Below, one piece after another: positions 1 through 9,092 of a stretch of 64,000 bases of DNA. How positions within the stretch are numbered: position 1 is the first letter of the stretch; each line of letters opens with the position of its first letter. The DNA is taken from assembly GCA_019638385.1 (NCBI GenBank), contig JAHBTW010000002.1, positions 404,765 through 468,764 of the forward strand, given 5' to 3'. The stretch is from Saprospiraceae bacterium. GTDB taxonomy: Bacteria > Bacteroidota > Bacteroidia > Chitinophagales > Saprospiraceae. A model generated the notes under the pieces. The model worked only from the letters and a program-made list of their open reading frames with translations. It did no database searches and was not told the DNA's origin. Position numbers and translations under genes: made by a program.

Positions 1-707
1 TATGCGCTCACCGTTTTCTGCCAAATGAGTGTGCCGTCGGGAGTGATTTTTCTAAGAAAAAAGCCCCGGAACCCGACAGCGCCGGTTCCGGCCCGGCCCA
101 GCATCAGGAAGTTGCCGTCGGATGTGGGAAAAATCCGGCAGACGATCGTTTGGGACTGGACATTCACTTGTGTTCTCCATTGAAGCGCACCCGAAGCATC
201 CACAAAAATAAGCGCGCCGCCGTTGGGGTTACTCGTATAATCTTGCCAGCCCGTCAGCAGAAATCCATTGCCGCTCGGCGTCGCGTCAAAGAGGGCCGTG
301 GTTTGGGTATAGGATTGCTTCCATATCGGATCCCCCATGCTGTCGGCCATCATAAATATGCCGGATTTGGCGCCCCCGGAAAAACTGGCGCATTGCCTTC
401 CGACTATAAAAATGGCGCCGCTTGCATCAACCCAAGTACGGTATCCATACCCATTCGCACCGGAGCCGGGCGGGGTTATTGTCTGTTCCCAGATCACATC
501 TCTGTCCGGGGTCATTTTCACCAACCACACGCGGCTCAGCCCATTCACTGATTTGGCTCCAACGGCCAGGAGGTTGCCGTCGGGCAAAACGCGCACATGT
601 GTCAGGTGGTCGTTGCCTTCGCCGCCTACAAAGGACTGTCCGGGTTGGGCGCACACCGGAGAAAGAAAGCTCAACAAAAGGAAGAAAAGGGTGTAATAAT
701 TTTTCAT
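1..707 (-). CDS. Secreted propeller-like repeat protein, 3' end beyond window
   Basis: The first 235 residues of a larger protein are visible; no stop codon is reached before the left edge. The ATG at 707 is followed by a textbook signal peptide (MKNYYTLFFLLLSFLSPVCA), so the product is exported. The mature part repeats a motif of about 40-60 residues around 'DGxLIW' or 'DRDVIW' (for example VKMTPDRDVIW and RKITPDGTLIW), alternating with 'LPDGNLLAVG' and 'TSDGNFLMLG' strands. This pattern is typical of beta-propeller proteins of Bacteroidota that are usually T9SS cargo. The sorting domain would lie outside the window, so T9SS export is an inference. Two perfect -7 elements lie upstream on the same strand. 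No enzymatic motif is seen. Reading frame confidence is high, function low. Confidence 0.78.
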   Translation of the reverse strand, partial: MKNYYTLFFLLLSFLSPVCAQPGQSFVGGEGNDHLTHVRVLPDGNLLAVGAKSVNGLSRVWLVKMTPDRDVIWEQTITPPGSGANGYGYRTWVDASGAIFIVGRQCASFSGGAKSGIFMMADSMGDPIWKQSYTQTTALFDATPSGNGFLLTGWQDYTSNPNGGALIFVDASGALQWRTQVNVQSQTIVCRIFPTSDGNFLMLGRAGTGAVGFRGFFLRKITPDGTLIWQKTVSA

Positions 708-782
708 ATCAAGAGAGTTGTTGGTGTAATATCGGGAAAAGCAATTCAGGGACTGATTACATTTCAGATGCATCGCCCGTTA

Positions 783-832
783 CAAAACTATTCCAAAAAC
801 AAAAGCAACACAGCATTAATCCCGCAAATGTA
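783..832 (-). promoter_or_regulatory. Candidate -7 promoter elements for the partial gene at 707
   Basis: Read on the minus strand, this stretch holds TACATTTG (832-825) and TAGTTTTG (790-783), both exact matches to the Bacteroidota -7 consensus TAnnTTTG. They would give leaders of roughly 70-115 nt. No convincing TTTG -33 box at the right spacing was found, so which element is used is unknown. Confidence 0.3.
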
Positions 833-965
833 AGTTGCACATCAAAATAAAGTTGCAGGTACGTTGGGTGCATGGCGCAGCACAAAAGAGTATTTTTCAA
901 ATTCTTCGTAATATTGCCCTTGCAAATTTTTTTTTTCATCTTCAACGCGATTACACGCCATCTAC

Positions 966-2549
966 ATGAAAAACTTACGCTACTGTCTCCTCCTCCTCGG
1001 CGCCGTGCTTGCGCTCAACTTATCGGCACAAGACAAAGCCGACGAAACGCTCAACAAAGCCATCCGCAAACACGGACTGGAACAAAGCCAGGCAATGGAT
1101 ATTGCCGGCTGGCTCACCGATGTACACGGCCCGCGTCTCACCGGCTCGCCGCAACTCGACCGCGCTACCGAGTGGGTCGTAGCAACGCTCAAATCATGGG
1201 GCATGGAAAATGTGCATACCGAAGAGTGGGGGCCTTTCGGCAGAGGCTGGGAACTGAAGCGCTTTCACTTAGACTGCGACGCGCCCGTGCCCTTCCCCGT
1301 CATTGCATACCCCAAAGCCTGGTCGCCTTCTACCAAAGGCCGCATCACCGGCGAGGTGGTATATCTCGAAGCGGGCACGGAGGAAGAACTCGCTCCCTAC
1401 AAAGGCCGGCTCAAAGGCAAATTTATACTCTTGGATACCATTCGCGATGTGACGCCCGAATTTGACGCGCAGGCCCGCCGCTACAACGCGGAAGACCTGC
1501 TCAAAATGGCCAATGCGCCCATGCCCACCCCGTTCGGATTCCGCAACTGGGGCAGCGGGCAGCGCTTCTCTACCCGGTTGTGGGAGTTCTTGTACGATGA
1601 GCAGCCCGCCGCCGTCATTGATCGCAATTTCAAAGGCGAACTCGGCACCGTATTTGCCACCGGCGCCCGCGCCCGCAAAGGCGCCGCCCGCGACAAAGAC
1701 GCAGAGGTGCTGCCCCAACTCACCATGAGCGCCGAGCACTACAACCGAATTTTCCGGCTGGTGCGCAAAGGCATCACCGTGAAGCTCGGCATGGAAATGA
1801 CCGTTGAATACTCCAACCCAAGCGGCATGTCGCGTAATATTATTGCCGAAATTCCGGGTACCGATCTCAAAGATGAGGTGGTCATTTTCGGCGCACACAT
1901 TGACTCCTGGCACTGCGGCACCGGCGCTACCGACAACGCCGCCGGCTCCACGGCCATGATGGAAGCGGCCCGTATTTTGTTGGAAACCATTAAAGAAACC
2001 GGCGTTCGCCCGCGCCGCACCCTGCGCCTTGCGCTGTGGACGGGCGAAGAACAGGGCCTGCTCGGCTCCCGCGCTTATGTGCGCGATCACTTTGCCGATC
2101 TGGATTCGATGGGCAGCGTTGTGCGCTACAAACCGGCTCAGGAAAAGGTATCGGCCTATTACAACTTAGACAACGGCACGGGCAAAATTCGCGGCATCTA
2201 CCTGCAAGGCAACCCGGCCGTACAGTCCATTTTCCGCGCATGGCTCGATCCGTTTAAAGACCTGGAGGCCAATACCATTACGCTGTCTAACACCGGCGGC
2301 ACCGATCACCAATCGTTTGATCGCGTGGGCATTCCGGGCTTCCAGTTTATACAAGACCCGGTAGCCTACTCCACCCGCACTCACCACTCCAACATGGACA
2401 ATCTCGACCACCTCATAGAGGACGACCTCAAGCAGGCCGCTACCATCATTGCTTCTTTTGTGATGCACACGGCCCAGCGCAAGGATATGCTGCCGCGCAA
2501 ACCACGCGAAGAGGAAACGCCGGCGCGCGCGCCGAGCGGAGGGCGTTGA
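966..2549 (+). CDS. Exported M28-family zinc metallopeptidase
   Basis: A 527-residue protein with a signal peptide (MKNLRYCLLLLGAVLALNLSAQ), so it acts in the periplasm or outside the cell as an amino- or carboxypeptidase. The two-zinc M28 site is complete: His311 in GAHIDSW, the bridging Asp323 in TDNAAG, the catalytic Glu361-Glu362 pair in TGEEQG, Asp402 in LDNGTG, and His473/474 in TRTHHSNMD. Residues before about 290 form the N-terminal and PA-like inserted part typical of longer M28 enzymes. The C-terminus (after about 505) is a short Arg/Pro/Glu-rich tail without a sorting domain, so T9SS export is not indicated. The 126-bp gap to the patatin gene contains repeats, so co-transcription is possible but unproven. 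Family assignment is firm; the substrate is unknown. Confidence 0.93.
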   Translation: MKNLRYCLLLLGAVLALNLSAQDKADETLNKAIRKHGLEQSQAMDIAGWLTDVHGPRLTGSPQLDRATEWVVATLKSWGMENVHTEEWGPFGRGWELKRFHLDCDAPVPFPVIAYPKAWSPSTKGRITGEVVYLEAGTEEELAPYKGRLKGKFILLDTIRDVTPEFDAQARRYNAEDLLKMANAPMPTPFGFRNWGSGQRFSTRLWEFLYDEQPAAVIDRNFKGELGTVFATGARARKGAARDKDAEVLPQLTMSAEHYNRIFRLVRKGITVKLGMEMTVEYSNPSGMSRNIIAEIPGTDLKDEVVIFGAHIDSWHCGTGATDNAAGSTAMMEAARILLETIKETGVRPRRTLRLALWTGEEQGLLGSRAYVRDHFADLDSMGSVVRYKPAQEKVSAYYNLDNGTGKIRGIYLQGNPAVQSIFRAWLDPFKDLEANTITLSNTGGTDHQSFDRVGIPGFQFIQDPVAYSTRTHHSNMDNLDHLIEDDLKQAATIIASFVMHTAQRKDMLPRKPREEETPARAPSGGR

Positions 2550-2551
2550 TG

Positions 2552-2640
2552 GTGTAATTGGCAAAGGGCAAAGGGCAAATTGGGAAGCGACATCCCGATA
2601 GCCTCTTTCGAGAAAATTGGGAATGGGTAAAATCGGGATT
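2552..2640. repeat. Low-complexity 3' spacer with dyad symmetry
   Basis: Directly after the peptidase stop come short direct repeats of the word GGCAAAG/GGCAAATTG (2556-2583), then an inverted pair ATCCCGAT (2592-2599) and ATCGGGAT (2632-2639). Similar word-repeat spacers follow several other genes in the window (4206-4367, 17617-17650, 18381-18422, 56670-56727). It may act as a transcript end or is a degenerate repeat. Confidence 0.45.
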
Positions 2641-2690
2641 TCGTTTCGATCAAACCCTCTGCTGCGGAGCGTTAATTGAAAAAAAAGCAA

Positions 2691-4205
2691 ATGGCCACTA
2701 AAGAAGATTACATCAAAGCGGCCGAGCCGGCCCTGAATCGCTTGTTGGAGCGATATCCCAACCCGAAAGACGACCTCCATGTGTCGGACGTAGTGGACGA
2801 AGAGGGGCATCAATACGTCAACCTGGTACAGGAAGGCGGAGGGGTACTCGGCATTGCATTGTTGGGCTACACCTATGTGCTGGAGCAAATGGGCATCCGT
2901 TTCATGAAAATGGCCGGCACCAGCGCCGGCGCCATCAATACCATGATGCTGGCCGCACTGGGCGAAAAGCAGGAAATGAAATCGCTCAAAATCTTAGAAT
3001 TGCTCAGCAGCAAGAACCTGTTCGATTTTGTGGACGGCGGAAAGCTCGTGCGTACATTGGTCAGAAACCTCATCACCTCTACCGGGTTTTTCAAACGCAT
3101 CCTCATTTATTCAGCGCTTACCGGCGGCATTTTTGTGGCCTCTCTTTTTGCTGTTATCTTTCTGTTCGGACGAGCGCAGTACGGACCAGTTTTTTTAATA
3201 TCCGCTGCATTGCTGTTACTCACTATCGGGATATTTGTTTTTTCCTTTTTTTGGAGCCGGGGGCGCAGCAAGGACTTCTCGCGCGCCGAGTTCGGCCTCA
3301 ACCCGGGCAAAGATTTTTACGACTGGGTGAGCAACATCCTGCATAACAACGGTATAAAGAACTTAGCCGACCTGCGCCGCCACATCGAAAAAACTCCGCC
3401 CGGCGGCTTCAGACTTCGCCGTACAGACTGCCCGGAGGACCTCAGCGATCTCAACCAGCCTAAAATGGAAAATTTTCTGGTACTCGTCGCTTCCGATATT
3501 ACCAATCAAATTAAGGTGGAATTCCCCCGCATGTGGAGCCTCTACTGGCCCGATGAGGAATCGGTCAATCCGGCCGGTTTTGTGCGGGCATCCATGGCAG
3601 TGCCGGTTTTTTTTCGGCCTTTTACCACCCCGCGTATTGAACCCAAAGATTTTGCGATTCGATGGAGCCTGATCGTGGGGCCGGACGGCGCAGCGCAGGT
3701 GGCGCCGCAGTCGCGTTTCTTAGACGGCGGCATCATTTCCAACTTTCCCATCAATGTATTTTACAATCCCACTGTAGCCGAACCCCGCCTGCCTACCTTC
3801 GGCGTGGTGCTGGAAGACTCCGACCCGCCCGTGCCCGCCGACGGATACAAGAATTTCTTCAGCTTCGTGGGCGCTATGTTCAGCACTCTGCGCTTTCACT
3901 ACGACAAAGAATTCCTGATCAAACACGCCGATTTCAAAAAAACCATCGGCGAAATAGATGTGCGCGGCATCAACTGGCTCAACTTCAACCTCAGCAGCGA
4001 GGAAAAGATTGACCTCTTCCGCCGGGGCGCCGAAGCCGCTGCCGATTTTTTCCTTGGCAAGCAGGAAACGGTCGTTCCGAAACCCGCAGAGGAACCTTTG
4101 CCGGAAGCTGCGCCCCGCGATGCAAAACGCGAGCCGGAGAAGGGATTTGACTGGAATCAGTACAAGCGTTACCGCAATGTGCGCAAGCGGAGGATGGGGT
4201 TTTAA
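2691..4205 (+). CDS. Patatin-like phospholipase with two inserted membrane helices
   Basis: About 504 residues. The patatin Ser-Asp dyad is present: an oxyanion loop (GGGVLGIALLGY, about residues 48-59), the nucleophile elbow GTSAG (about 76-80), and DGGI near residue 345 with the catalytic Asp. Between elbow and DGG, at about residues 137-188, lie two strongly hydrophobic segments (IYSALTGGIFVASLFAVIFL and the stretch starting FLISAALLLLTIGIFVF), so the enzyme is probably anchored in the inner membrane. No signal peptide. The C-terminus is charged and Pro/Glu-rich (about 450-490). The ATG at 2691 is preferred; an in-frame TTG at 2676 would add five residues. It likely hydrolyses acyl ester bonds of lipids; the target is unknown. 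Confidence 0.9.
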   Translation: MATKEDYIKAAEPALNRLLERYPNPKDDLHVSDVVDEEGHQYVNLVQEGGGVLGIALLGYTYVLEQMGIRFMKMAGTSAGAINTMMLAALGEKQEMKSLKILELLSSKNLFDFVDGGKLVRTLVRNLITSTGFFKRILIYSALTGGIFVASLFAVIFLFGRAQYGPVFLISAALLLLTIGIFVFSFFWSRGRSKDFSRAEFGLNPGKDFYDWVSNILHNNGIKNLADLRRHIEKTPPGGFRLRRTDCPEDLSDLNQPKMENFLVLVASDITNQIKVEFPRMWSLYWPDEESVNPAGFVRASMAVPVFFRPFTTPRIEPKDFAIRWSLIVGPDGAAQVAPQSRFLDGGIISNFPINVFYNPTVAEPRLPTFGVVLEDSDPPVPADGYKNFFSFVGAMFSTLRFHYDKEFLIKHADFKKTIGEIDVRGINWLNFNLSSEEKIDLFRRGAEAAADFFLGKQETVVPKPAEEPLPEAAPRDAKREPEKGFDWNQYKRYRNVRKRRMGF

Positions 4206-4367
4206 AGGCAAATTGGCAAAAGGCAAGGGGCAAATTTGCAACGGGCAAATTAGCGAAGGGTGATGCACCAAGCGACTTGTACTGAACTTGCACTGAGCAC
4301 CGTCGAATAGTGATGCCCAAGTACAAAGCCGAAGTGCTTGTCGAAGCAAAGCCGCAGTGCACCCGAT
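4206..4367. repeat. Intergenic word repeats and imperfect inverted repeat between convergent genes
   Basis: After the patatin stop, the words GGCAAATTGGC/GGCAAGGGGC/GGGCAAATTAG repeat up to about 4262. From 4270 an imperfect inverted repeat pairs CTTGTACT and TTGCACTG with AAGTACAAAG and CAGTGCACC (4323-4366). It sits exactly between the convergent patatin and metK genes and could end both transcripts, although no clean stem plus U-tract is seen. Confidence 0.4.
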
Positions 4368-4371
4368 GTAA

Positions 4372-5628
4372 TTACTCCAGCCCGAAAGCCCGGCGGATCT
4401 CGTCCACCATATCCAATTTTTCCCAGGTAAAGGTTTCTACTTCCATTACTTTGCGCTCTCCGGAGCCGTTGAAAAACGTAACGGTTTTCAGTTCGGGGCT
4501 GCGTCCCATGTGGCCGTAGGCGGCACTTTCGGAGTAGATGGGCGTGCGCAGTTTGAGGCGCTTTTCAATGGCGTACGGACGCATATCGAACAGTTCGGTC
4601 ACTTTCTGAGCGATTTCGCTGTCAGACATTTTCACCTTGGCCGTGCCGTAGGTTTGCACATATATATTGGTGGGTTTGGCCACGCCGATGGCATACGACA
4701 CCTGCACGAGTACTTCGTTGCATACGCCGGCGGCCACTAAATTTTTGGCAATGTGGCGGGTAGCATACGCGCCGGAACGGTCCACTTTGGAAGGGTCTTT
4801 GCCGGAGAATGCGCCGCCGCCGTGCGCGCCTTTACCGCCGTAAGTATCCACGATGATTTTGCGGCCGGTGAGGCCGGTGTCGCCGTGTGGTCCGCCGATA
4901 ACAAACTTGCCGGTAGGGTTGATATGGTATATGATCTGATCGTTGAACAGCTTTTGGATACGGGGATTGAGCTTGGCTTTTACCCTGGGTATCACAATAT
5001 TGATGACGTCTTCGCGGATTTTGGCCAACATCTCCTCCTCGCCGGTGAAGTCATCGTGCTGGGTGGATACCACAATGGCATCAATGCGGACAGGCTGATG
5101 ATCGTCCTGATATTCTATGGTCACCTGCGATTTGGAATCGGGGCGCAGATAAGTCATTTCTTTGCCTTCGCGGCGAATGGCGGCCAGTTCGAGCAGGATG
5201 CGGTGAGCGAGATCGAGCGCGAGGGGCATATAGTTGTCGGTTTCGTTGGTGGCGTAGCCGAACATCATGCCCTGATCGCCGGCCCCTTGATCTTCGGGAT
5301 TGGCGCGCTCCACGCCGCGCGCAATGTCGGCGGATTGTTCGTGAATTGCGGACAGCACGCCGCAGGAGTTGGCCTCAAACATATATTCGGAGCGGGTGTA
5401 GCCGATGCGGCGAATGACGTCGCGGGCAATTTGCTGCACATCAAGATACACCTGTGAGCGCACCTCGCCGGCCAGCACAACCTGCCCCGTGGTGACGAGC
5501 GTTTCAACGGCTACTTTTGAATTGGGATCAAAAGCCAGAAAATGATCCACTAAAGCATCGGAGATTTGATCGGAAACCTTGTCGGGGTGCCCCTCGGAAA
5601 CCGATTCGGAAGTAAAGAGATATGGCAT
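4372..5628 (-). CDS. metK: S-adenosylmethionine synthetase
   Basis: 418 residues, the expected family length. It makes S-adenosylmethionine from methionine and ATP in the cytoplasm. All signature regions are visible: the N-terminal [15 protein letters not shown] loop, the [13 protein letters not shown] signature, and the P-loop-like [20 protein letters not shown] region with the catalytic Lys/Asp/Arg residues. The start [17 protein letters not shown] matches the usual Bacteroidota N-terminus. It is divergent from the flavoprotein gene at 5816. A perfect -7 element (TATTTTTG) lies at 5678-5671. No SAM riboswitch is recognisable in the short leader. Confidence 0.98.
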   Translation of the reverse strand: MPYLFTSESVSEGHPDKVSDQISDALVDHFLAFDPNSKVAVETLVTTGQVVLAGEVRSQVYLDVQQIARDVIRRIGYTRSEYMFEANSCGVLSAIHEQSADIARGVERANPEDQGAGDQGMMFGYATNETDNYMPLALDLAHRILLELAAIRREGKEMTYLRPDSKSQVTIEYQDDHQPVRIDAIVVSTQHDDFTGEEEMLAKIREDVINIVIPRVKAKLNPRIQKLFNDQIIYHINPTGKFVIGGPHGDTGLTGRKIIVDTYGGKGAHGGGAFSGKDPSKVDRSGAYATRHIAKNLVAAGVCNEVLVQVSYAIGVAKPTNIYVQTYGTAKVKMSDSEIAQKVTELFDMRPYAIEKRLKLRTPIYSESAAYGHMGRSPELKTVTFFNGSGERKVMEVETFTWEKLDMVDEIRRAFGLE

Positions 5629-5670
5629 TGTATATCAGTGTTTAATAAAATTGCCTCTACTGAGGCGGCG

Positions 5671-5678
5671 CAAAAATA
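5671..5678 (-). promoter_or_regulatory. Candidate metK -7 promoter element
   Basis: On the minus strand this reads TATTTTTG, an exact TAnnTTTG match. It is 43 bp upstream of the metK ATG, giving a leader of about 35 nt. No clear -33 TTTG box is seen. Confidence 0.4.
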
Positions 5679-5815
5679 GAGTTTTTGCCCATTTTTTGCT
5701 ACTGTCGTTGCTTCTGTATCGCTTTTTCGCAGGAAAGAACGATTGCCTTTTGATTTACTACCTTCGCCTTTCCTGCTGCAAGGCTACTTTATCGCGCTGC
5801 ATCCGACTACCGATT

Positions 5816-7066
5816 ATGACAGAACACCACACCGATATATGTATAGTAGGCGCCGGGCCGGGCGGAGCGGCGGCAGCGCTGAAACTCAGCTATCTCGGCA
5901 TTCCCTGTATCCTCGCTGATAAGGCCCGCTTCCCGCGCGACAAGGTGTGCGGTGATGCCGTGAGTGGAAAAGTGACCACCCTGCTCCATCGTTTGGACCC
6001 CGAAATGCTCCGGCGCTTCGACGCCCTGCCCAAACACACCGGCGTATGGGGCATTCGCTTTGTGGCGCCCAATGCTAAAATATTGGACATCCCCTTCGGC
6101 GGAGGTCTCATGCCGGAAGCGGCCTCCTCGCCGGGATATGTGTGCCGGCGATTAGATTTTGACAATTTCCTCATAGACGAGGTGAAACGCCGCGACAACA
6201 TCCTGTTTTTGCCGGAAACGGAAATCAAACACTACGAAAAAACCGAGACCGATTATCGCATATCCGACCGCGAGCACAGCCTGCGCATTTCCTGCCGCCT
6301 GCTGCTCGTAGCCGACGGGGCGCACTCGGCGTTCAGTCGCAAAAACGCCGGATTAGAACTGGACCCCGCCCACCATGCCGGTTCGGTGCGCGCTTATTTT
6401 CGCAATGTAGGCGGCATGCACGAGCGCGGCTTTATTGAGTTGCACTTTCTGCGCCCCATCCTGCCCGGCTACCTGTGGATATTTCCGCTGCCCGATGGTC
6501 GGGCCAACGTCGGTCTCGGCATTCGCAGCGATGTCATCAGCAAAAAGCGGTTCAACCTGCGCAAAACCTTCCACGAGCTATTGGACAACTACCCCGGCCT
6601 GCGCGAGCGCTTTGTCCATGCCGAAATGGAAGGCCCGTTGGAAGGCTACGGCCTGCCGCTCGGATCTAAGCCGCGCCCCATCTCCGGCGAGGGTTATATG
6701 CTGCTCGGCGATGCCGGCCACCTCATAGACCCGCTCACCGGCGAAGGCATCGGCAATGCGTTTTACAGCGGCATCATCGCAGCGGAGCAGGCACAAAAGT
6801 GCTTGGCCGCCGATGATTTCTCTGCTGCATTCCTAACCGATTACGACAAACGGGTGGCGCGGGTACTCGGCTCAGAGATGCAGCTCAGTTACCGCTTGCA
6901 GCGCATGTTGGCGTATCCGGCGGTGGCCGCGTTTCTGGCCAATGTCATTGCCGGCAATGCGCGCATCATTGCGGCGTTTACCCGCATGTACACCGATTTC
7001 GAGCTGCGCCTGCAATTGGTAAACCCGCTTTTTTGGTTCAAAATGATGTGGAAGAAGAAAAGCTAA
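5816..7066 (+). CDS. FAD-dependent oxidoreductase, geranylgeranyl reductase family
   Basis: 416 residues from the ATG at 5816, which starts MTEHHTDICIVGAGPGGAA and places the Rossmann GxGxxG dinucleotide loop at the usual N-terminal position; the frame is open further upstream but without coding character. Further family motifs are the DKARFPRDKVCGDAVSG segment just after the first fold, LLVADGAHSAFSR, and the second FAD motif GEGYMLLGDAGHLIDPLTGE. Members reduce isoprenoid or related double bonds or act as halogenase-like monooxygenases; the exact substrate cannot be read here. There is no signal peptide. A TACCTTCG sequence (5759-5766), a variant -7 element, lies about 50 bp upstream. Divergent from metK. 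Confidence 0.9.
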   Translation: MTEHHTDICIVGAGPGGAAAALKLSYLGIPCILADKARFPRDKVCGDAVSGKVTTLLHRLDPEMLRRFDALPKHTGVWGIRFVAPNAKILDIPFGGGLMPEAASSPGYVCRRLDFDNFLIDEVKRRDNILFLPETEIKHYEKTETDYRISDREHSLRISCRLLLVADGAHSAFSRKNAGLELDPAHHAGSVRAYFRNVGGMHERGFIELHFLRPILPGYLWIFPLPDGRANVGLGIRSDVISKKRFNLRKTFHELLDNYPGLRERFVHAEMEGPLEGYGLPLGSKPRPISGEGYMLLGDAGHLIDPLTGEGIGNAFYSGIIAAEQAQKCLAADDFSAAFLTDYDKRVARVLGSEMQLSYRLQRMLAYPAVAAFLANVIAGNARIIAAFTRMYTDFELRLQLVNPLFWFKMMWKKKS

Positions 7067-7209
7067 GTTAAGGCTTCGTTACACCCGGTTAAAGTCTGTT
7101 AAACATAGGGTTGAATGCCGAAAGTCATTTTCTTTTGCACTCGAAATGCAGTAAATTGCTGCTATTCGGGAATAGTCCCGGTTTATCTCAATCATCAACC
7201 CAAAGAGCT

Positions 7210-9039
7210 ATGAAACGGATTCTCATTATCGCCCTTTCTTTTTCAATCATGGCGCTCGGCGCCACCCTCAGCGCACAATCGCAGGAAGAACTCTGGCAAC
7301 AGTTGCTGGAGGATGATCGCGCCAACATAGAGGCGCTGGCCTTGTACCCGGAGGATACCCGCCTGCACGTTTTGGAAGCCGCCAAATACCCGGAGGCGCT
7401 GATTCGACTGCAAACGATGCAATCGCGTACGCAGGCAGCGTTTCGCACCCTCGTGGAGGCTTATCCCGATGCCGTGCAGCGCAAAGTGTGGGACCTCACC
7501 CGTTACCCCGGCCTCATTGAACGCTTGGTGGGCGAGGGCCGCGGCTCGCGGGCTGCCGTTCGGCAAATTTTGCAGGACTATCCCGTGGAAGCCCACGAAA
7601 CCGCGCTCGATATGAGCGATGAGCAATTCGGGCTGCTGGCGCGCATTGATGACCTTGAGCGCAATGCCGATGCGGATTTTCGCCGCTTCGTTGCGGATTA
7701 TCCCGAACGCGGCCAGGCCGCATTGCGTGCATTGGTTGAGTTGCCCGAAGTGCTTACCATCCTCACAGAAAATGTAAAAACCACCGTGATGCTCGGCGAT
7801 CTTTACAAAAGAGACCCGTACAACACCCTGCAACGGTTCAACAGCCTCAACTTAGAAGTGGCACGCGAACGCGCACGCGAACTCGAAAGCTGGAAACAGA
7901 GCTTGGAGAATGACCCCGAAGCGCGCCGCGAACTCGAACAGTCGACTCAGGCTTATGCCAAAGAATATGGCTACGATGACGCTTCTTACAACTACGCTCC
8001 AGTGGAAAGACCGCAGCGCGTCATCGTCGAGCACCACTACTACCACCCCTACCGCTACTGGTTCGGCTACCCTTACTGGTATGCTTACCCGCGCTGGCGC
8101 CCGACACCTTTCTGGTACGACTACGGCTTTTACGCCCGGCCCGGCGGCGGCGTCGTGGTATTCGGCTTTCCAAGCCGCTACTTTGTCAACTGGTACTACC
8201 GACGCCCCTACAACGTCTATCGCTACCCGCGTGTGTGCAATCGCTTTGCCGACTTCTATTATGGCCATCGGCGCTCTTCCACTACCATCGTAATCGGAGT
8301 AGAGCAGTGGAAACGTCGCAACGCCGCCGTGGTGAGCGACGCATGGCTCTCTGACAGAAACGGGCGGATAGATCGCCTGCGGGAATTTGGCCAGATGGAA
8401 GAAGCACGCGAACGATACAACAAGGAAAACCCCGGCAGGCAGTTGCCGCAACGGGACTTTGTCGCCCAAAACGTACGCGAGTACCCGCGCCTCAATGAGC
8501 GCTTGCCCGATCCGGCGCCGCGCACCGAACCGCAAAGGGATGCCGTGAGACCGGAACCGCGCACCGACACACCCCGCACGCAACAGCCCTTAGAAAGACC
8601 GCGTACGGAACCCGTACGGGAAACGCCGCGCACACAACAACCCGTAGAAAGGCCGCGCACAGAGCCGGTACGGGAAACGCCTCGCACACAACAGCCCGTA
8701 GAACGGCCGCGCACAGAACCGGTGAGGGAAACGCCCCGCACGCAGCCCCCTGCTGAAAAGCCGCGCACTGAAGTCCGTAAAGAAGCTCCGCGCACACAAC
8801 CGACAGTAGAAAAACCGCGCACCGAGCCGCAACGCACGCAGCCCCCTGCTGAAAAACCGCGTACTGAAGTCCGTAAAGAAGCTCCGCGCACACAACCGAC
8901 AGTAGAAAAACCGCGCACCGAGCCGCAACGCACGCAGCCCCCTGCTGAAAAACCGCGTACTGAAGTCCGTAAGGAAGCTCCGGCTCGCACGGCTGCACCG
9001 GCCGCGAAGCCTGCCGAAAAAACGAAGAGAGGTAATTAA
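7210..9039 (+). CDS. Exported protein with Tyr/Trp-rich core and Pro/Arg repeat tail
   Basis: 609 residues from the ATG at 7210, chosen because it opens a good signal peptide (MKRILIIALSFSIMALGATL, then SAQ); the frame is open to 7111 without coding character. Residues 20-250 are helical and charged with recurring 'YPE/YPD' words every 25-35 residues. Residues 265-365 are extremely rich in Tyr, Trp, Arg and Pro (for example HHYYHPYRYWFGYPYWYAYP). From about residue 452 there are three 18-residue repeats of the type ETPRTQQPVERPRTEPVR, then 32-residue repeats built on RTQPPAEKPRTEVRKEAP. The tail is disordered and strongly basic/acidic alternating. I do not recognise a named enzyme family. A strong terminator follows at 9063. 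A cell-envelope or surface role is only an inference. Confidence 0.85.
   Translation: MKRILIIALSFSIMALGATLSAQSQEELWQQLLEDDRANIEALALYPEDTRLHVLEAAKYPEALIRLQTMQSRTQAAFRTLVEAYPDAVQRKVWDLTRYPGLIERLVGEGRGSRAAVRQILQDYPVEAHETALDMSDEQFGLLARIDDLERNADADFRRFVADYPERGQAALRALVELPEVLTILTENVKTTVMLGDLYKRDPYNTLQRFNSLNLEVARERARELESWKQSLENDPEARRELEQSTQAYAKEYGYDDASYNYAPVERPQRVIVEHHYYHPYRYWFGYPYWYAYPRWRPTPFWYDYGFYARPGGGVVVFGFPSRYFVNWYYRRPYNVYRYPRVCNRFADFYYGHRRSSTTIVIGVEQWKRRNAAVVSDAWLSDRNGRIDRLREFGQMEEARERYNKENPGRQLPQRDFVAQNVREYPRLNERLPDPAPRTEPQRDAVRPEPRTDTPRTQQPLERPRTEPVRETPRTQQPVERPRTEPVRETPRTQQPVERPRTEPVRETPRTQPPAEKPRTEVRKEAPRTQPTVEKPRTEPQRTQPPAEKPRTEVRKEAPRTQPTVEKPRTEPQRTQPPAEKPRTEVRKEAPARTAAPAAKPAEKTKRGN
8566..8984 (+). 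repeat. Intragenic tandem repeats: three 54-bp units, then two and a half 96-bp units
   Basis: 54-bp units start at 8566, 8620 and 8674; 96-bp units start at 8737 and 8833, with a partial third from 8929. The 96-bp copies are nearly identical in DNA, so unit number may change by recombination or slippage. They encode the Pro/Arg/Glu-rich C-terminal tail. Confidence 0.85.
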
Positions 9040-9062
9040 GCATCCAAAATAGTACTACACGA

Positions 9063-9092
9063 GGGAGGCGAGATCAAAAGCGCCTCCCTTTT
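9063..9092 (+). terminator. Rho-independent terminator
   Basis: A perfect 8-bp stem GGGAGGCG (9063-9070) / CGCCTCCC (9081-9088) with a 10-nt loop is followed by TTTT. It ends the transcript of the gene at 7210-9039. Confidence 0.85.

Noticed and set aside
4753..5457. Long plus-strand ORF of 234 codons
   Set aside because: It is the antisense frame of metK and has shadow-type composition.
5629..5815. SAM riboswitch upstream of metK
   Set aside because: The leader is only about 35 nt after the best promoter, and no conserved SAM-I or SAM-II core is visible.
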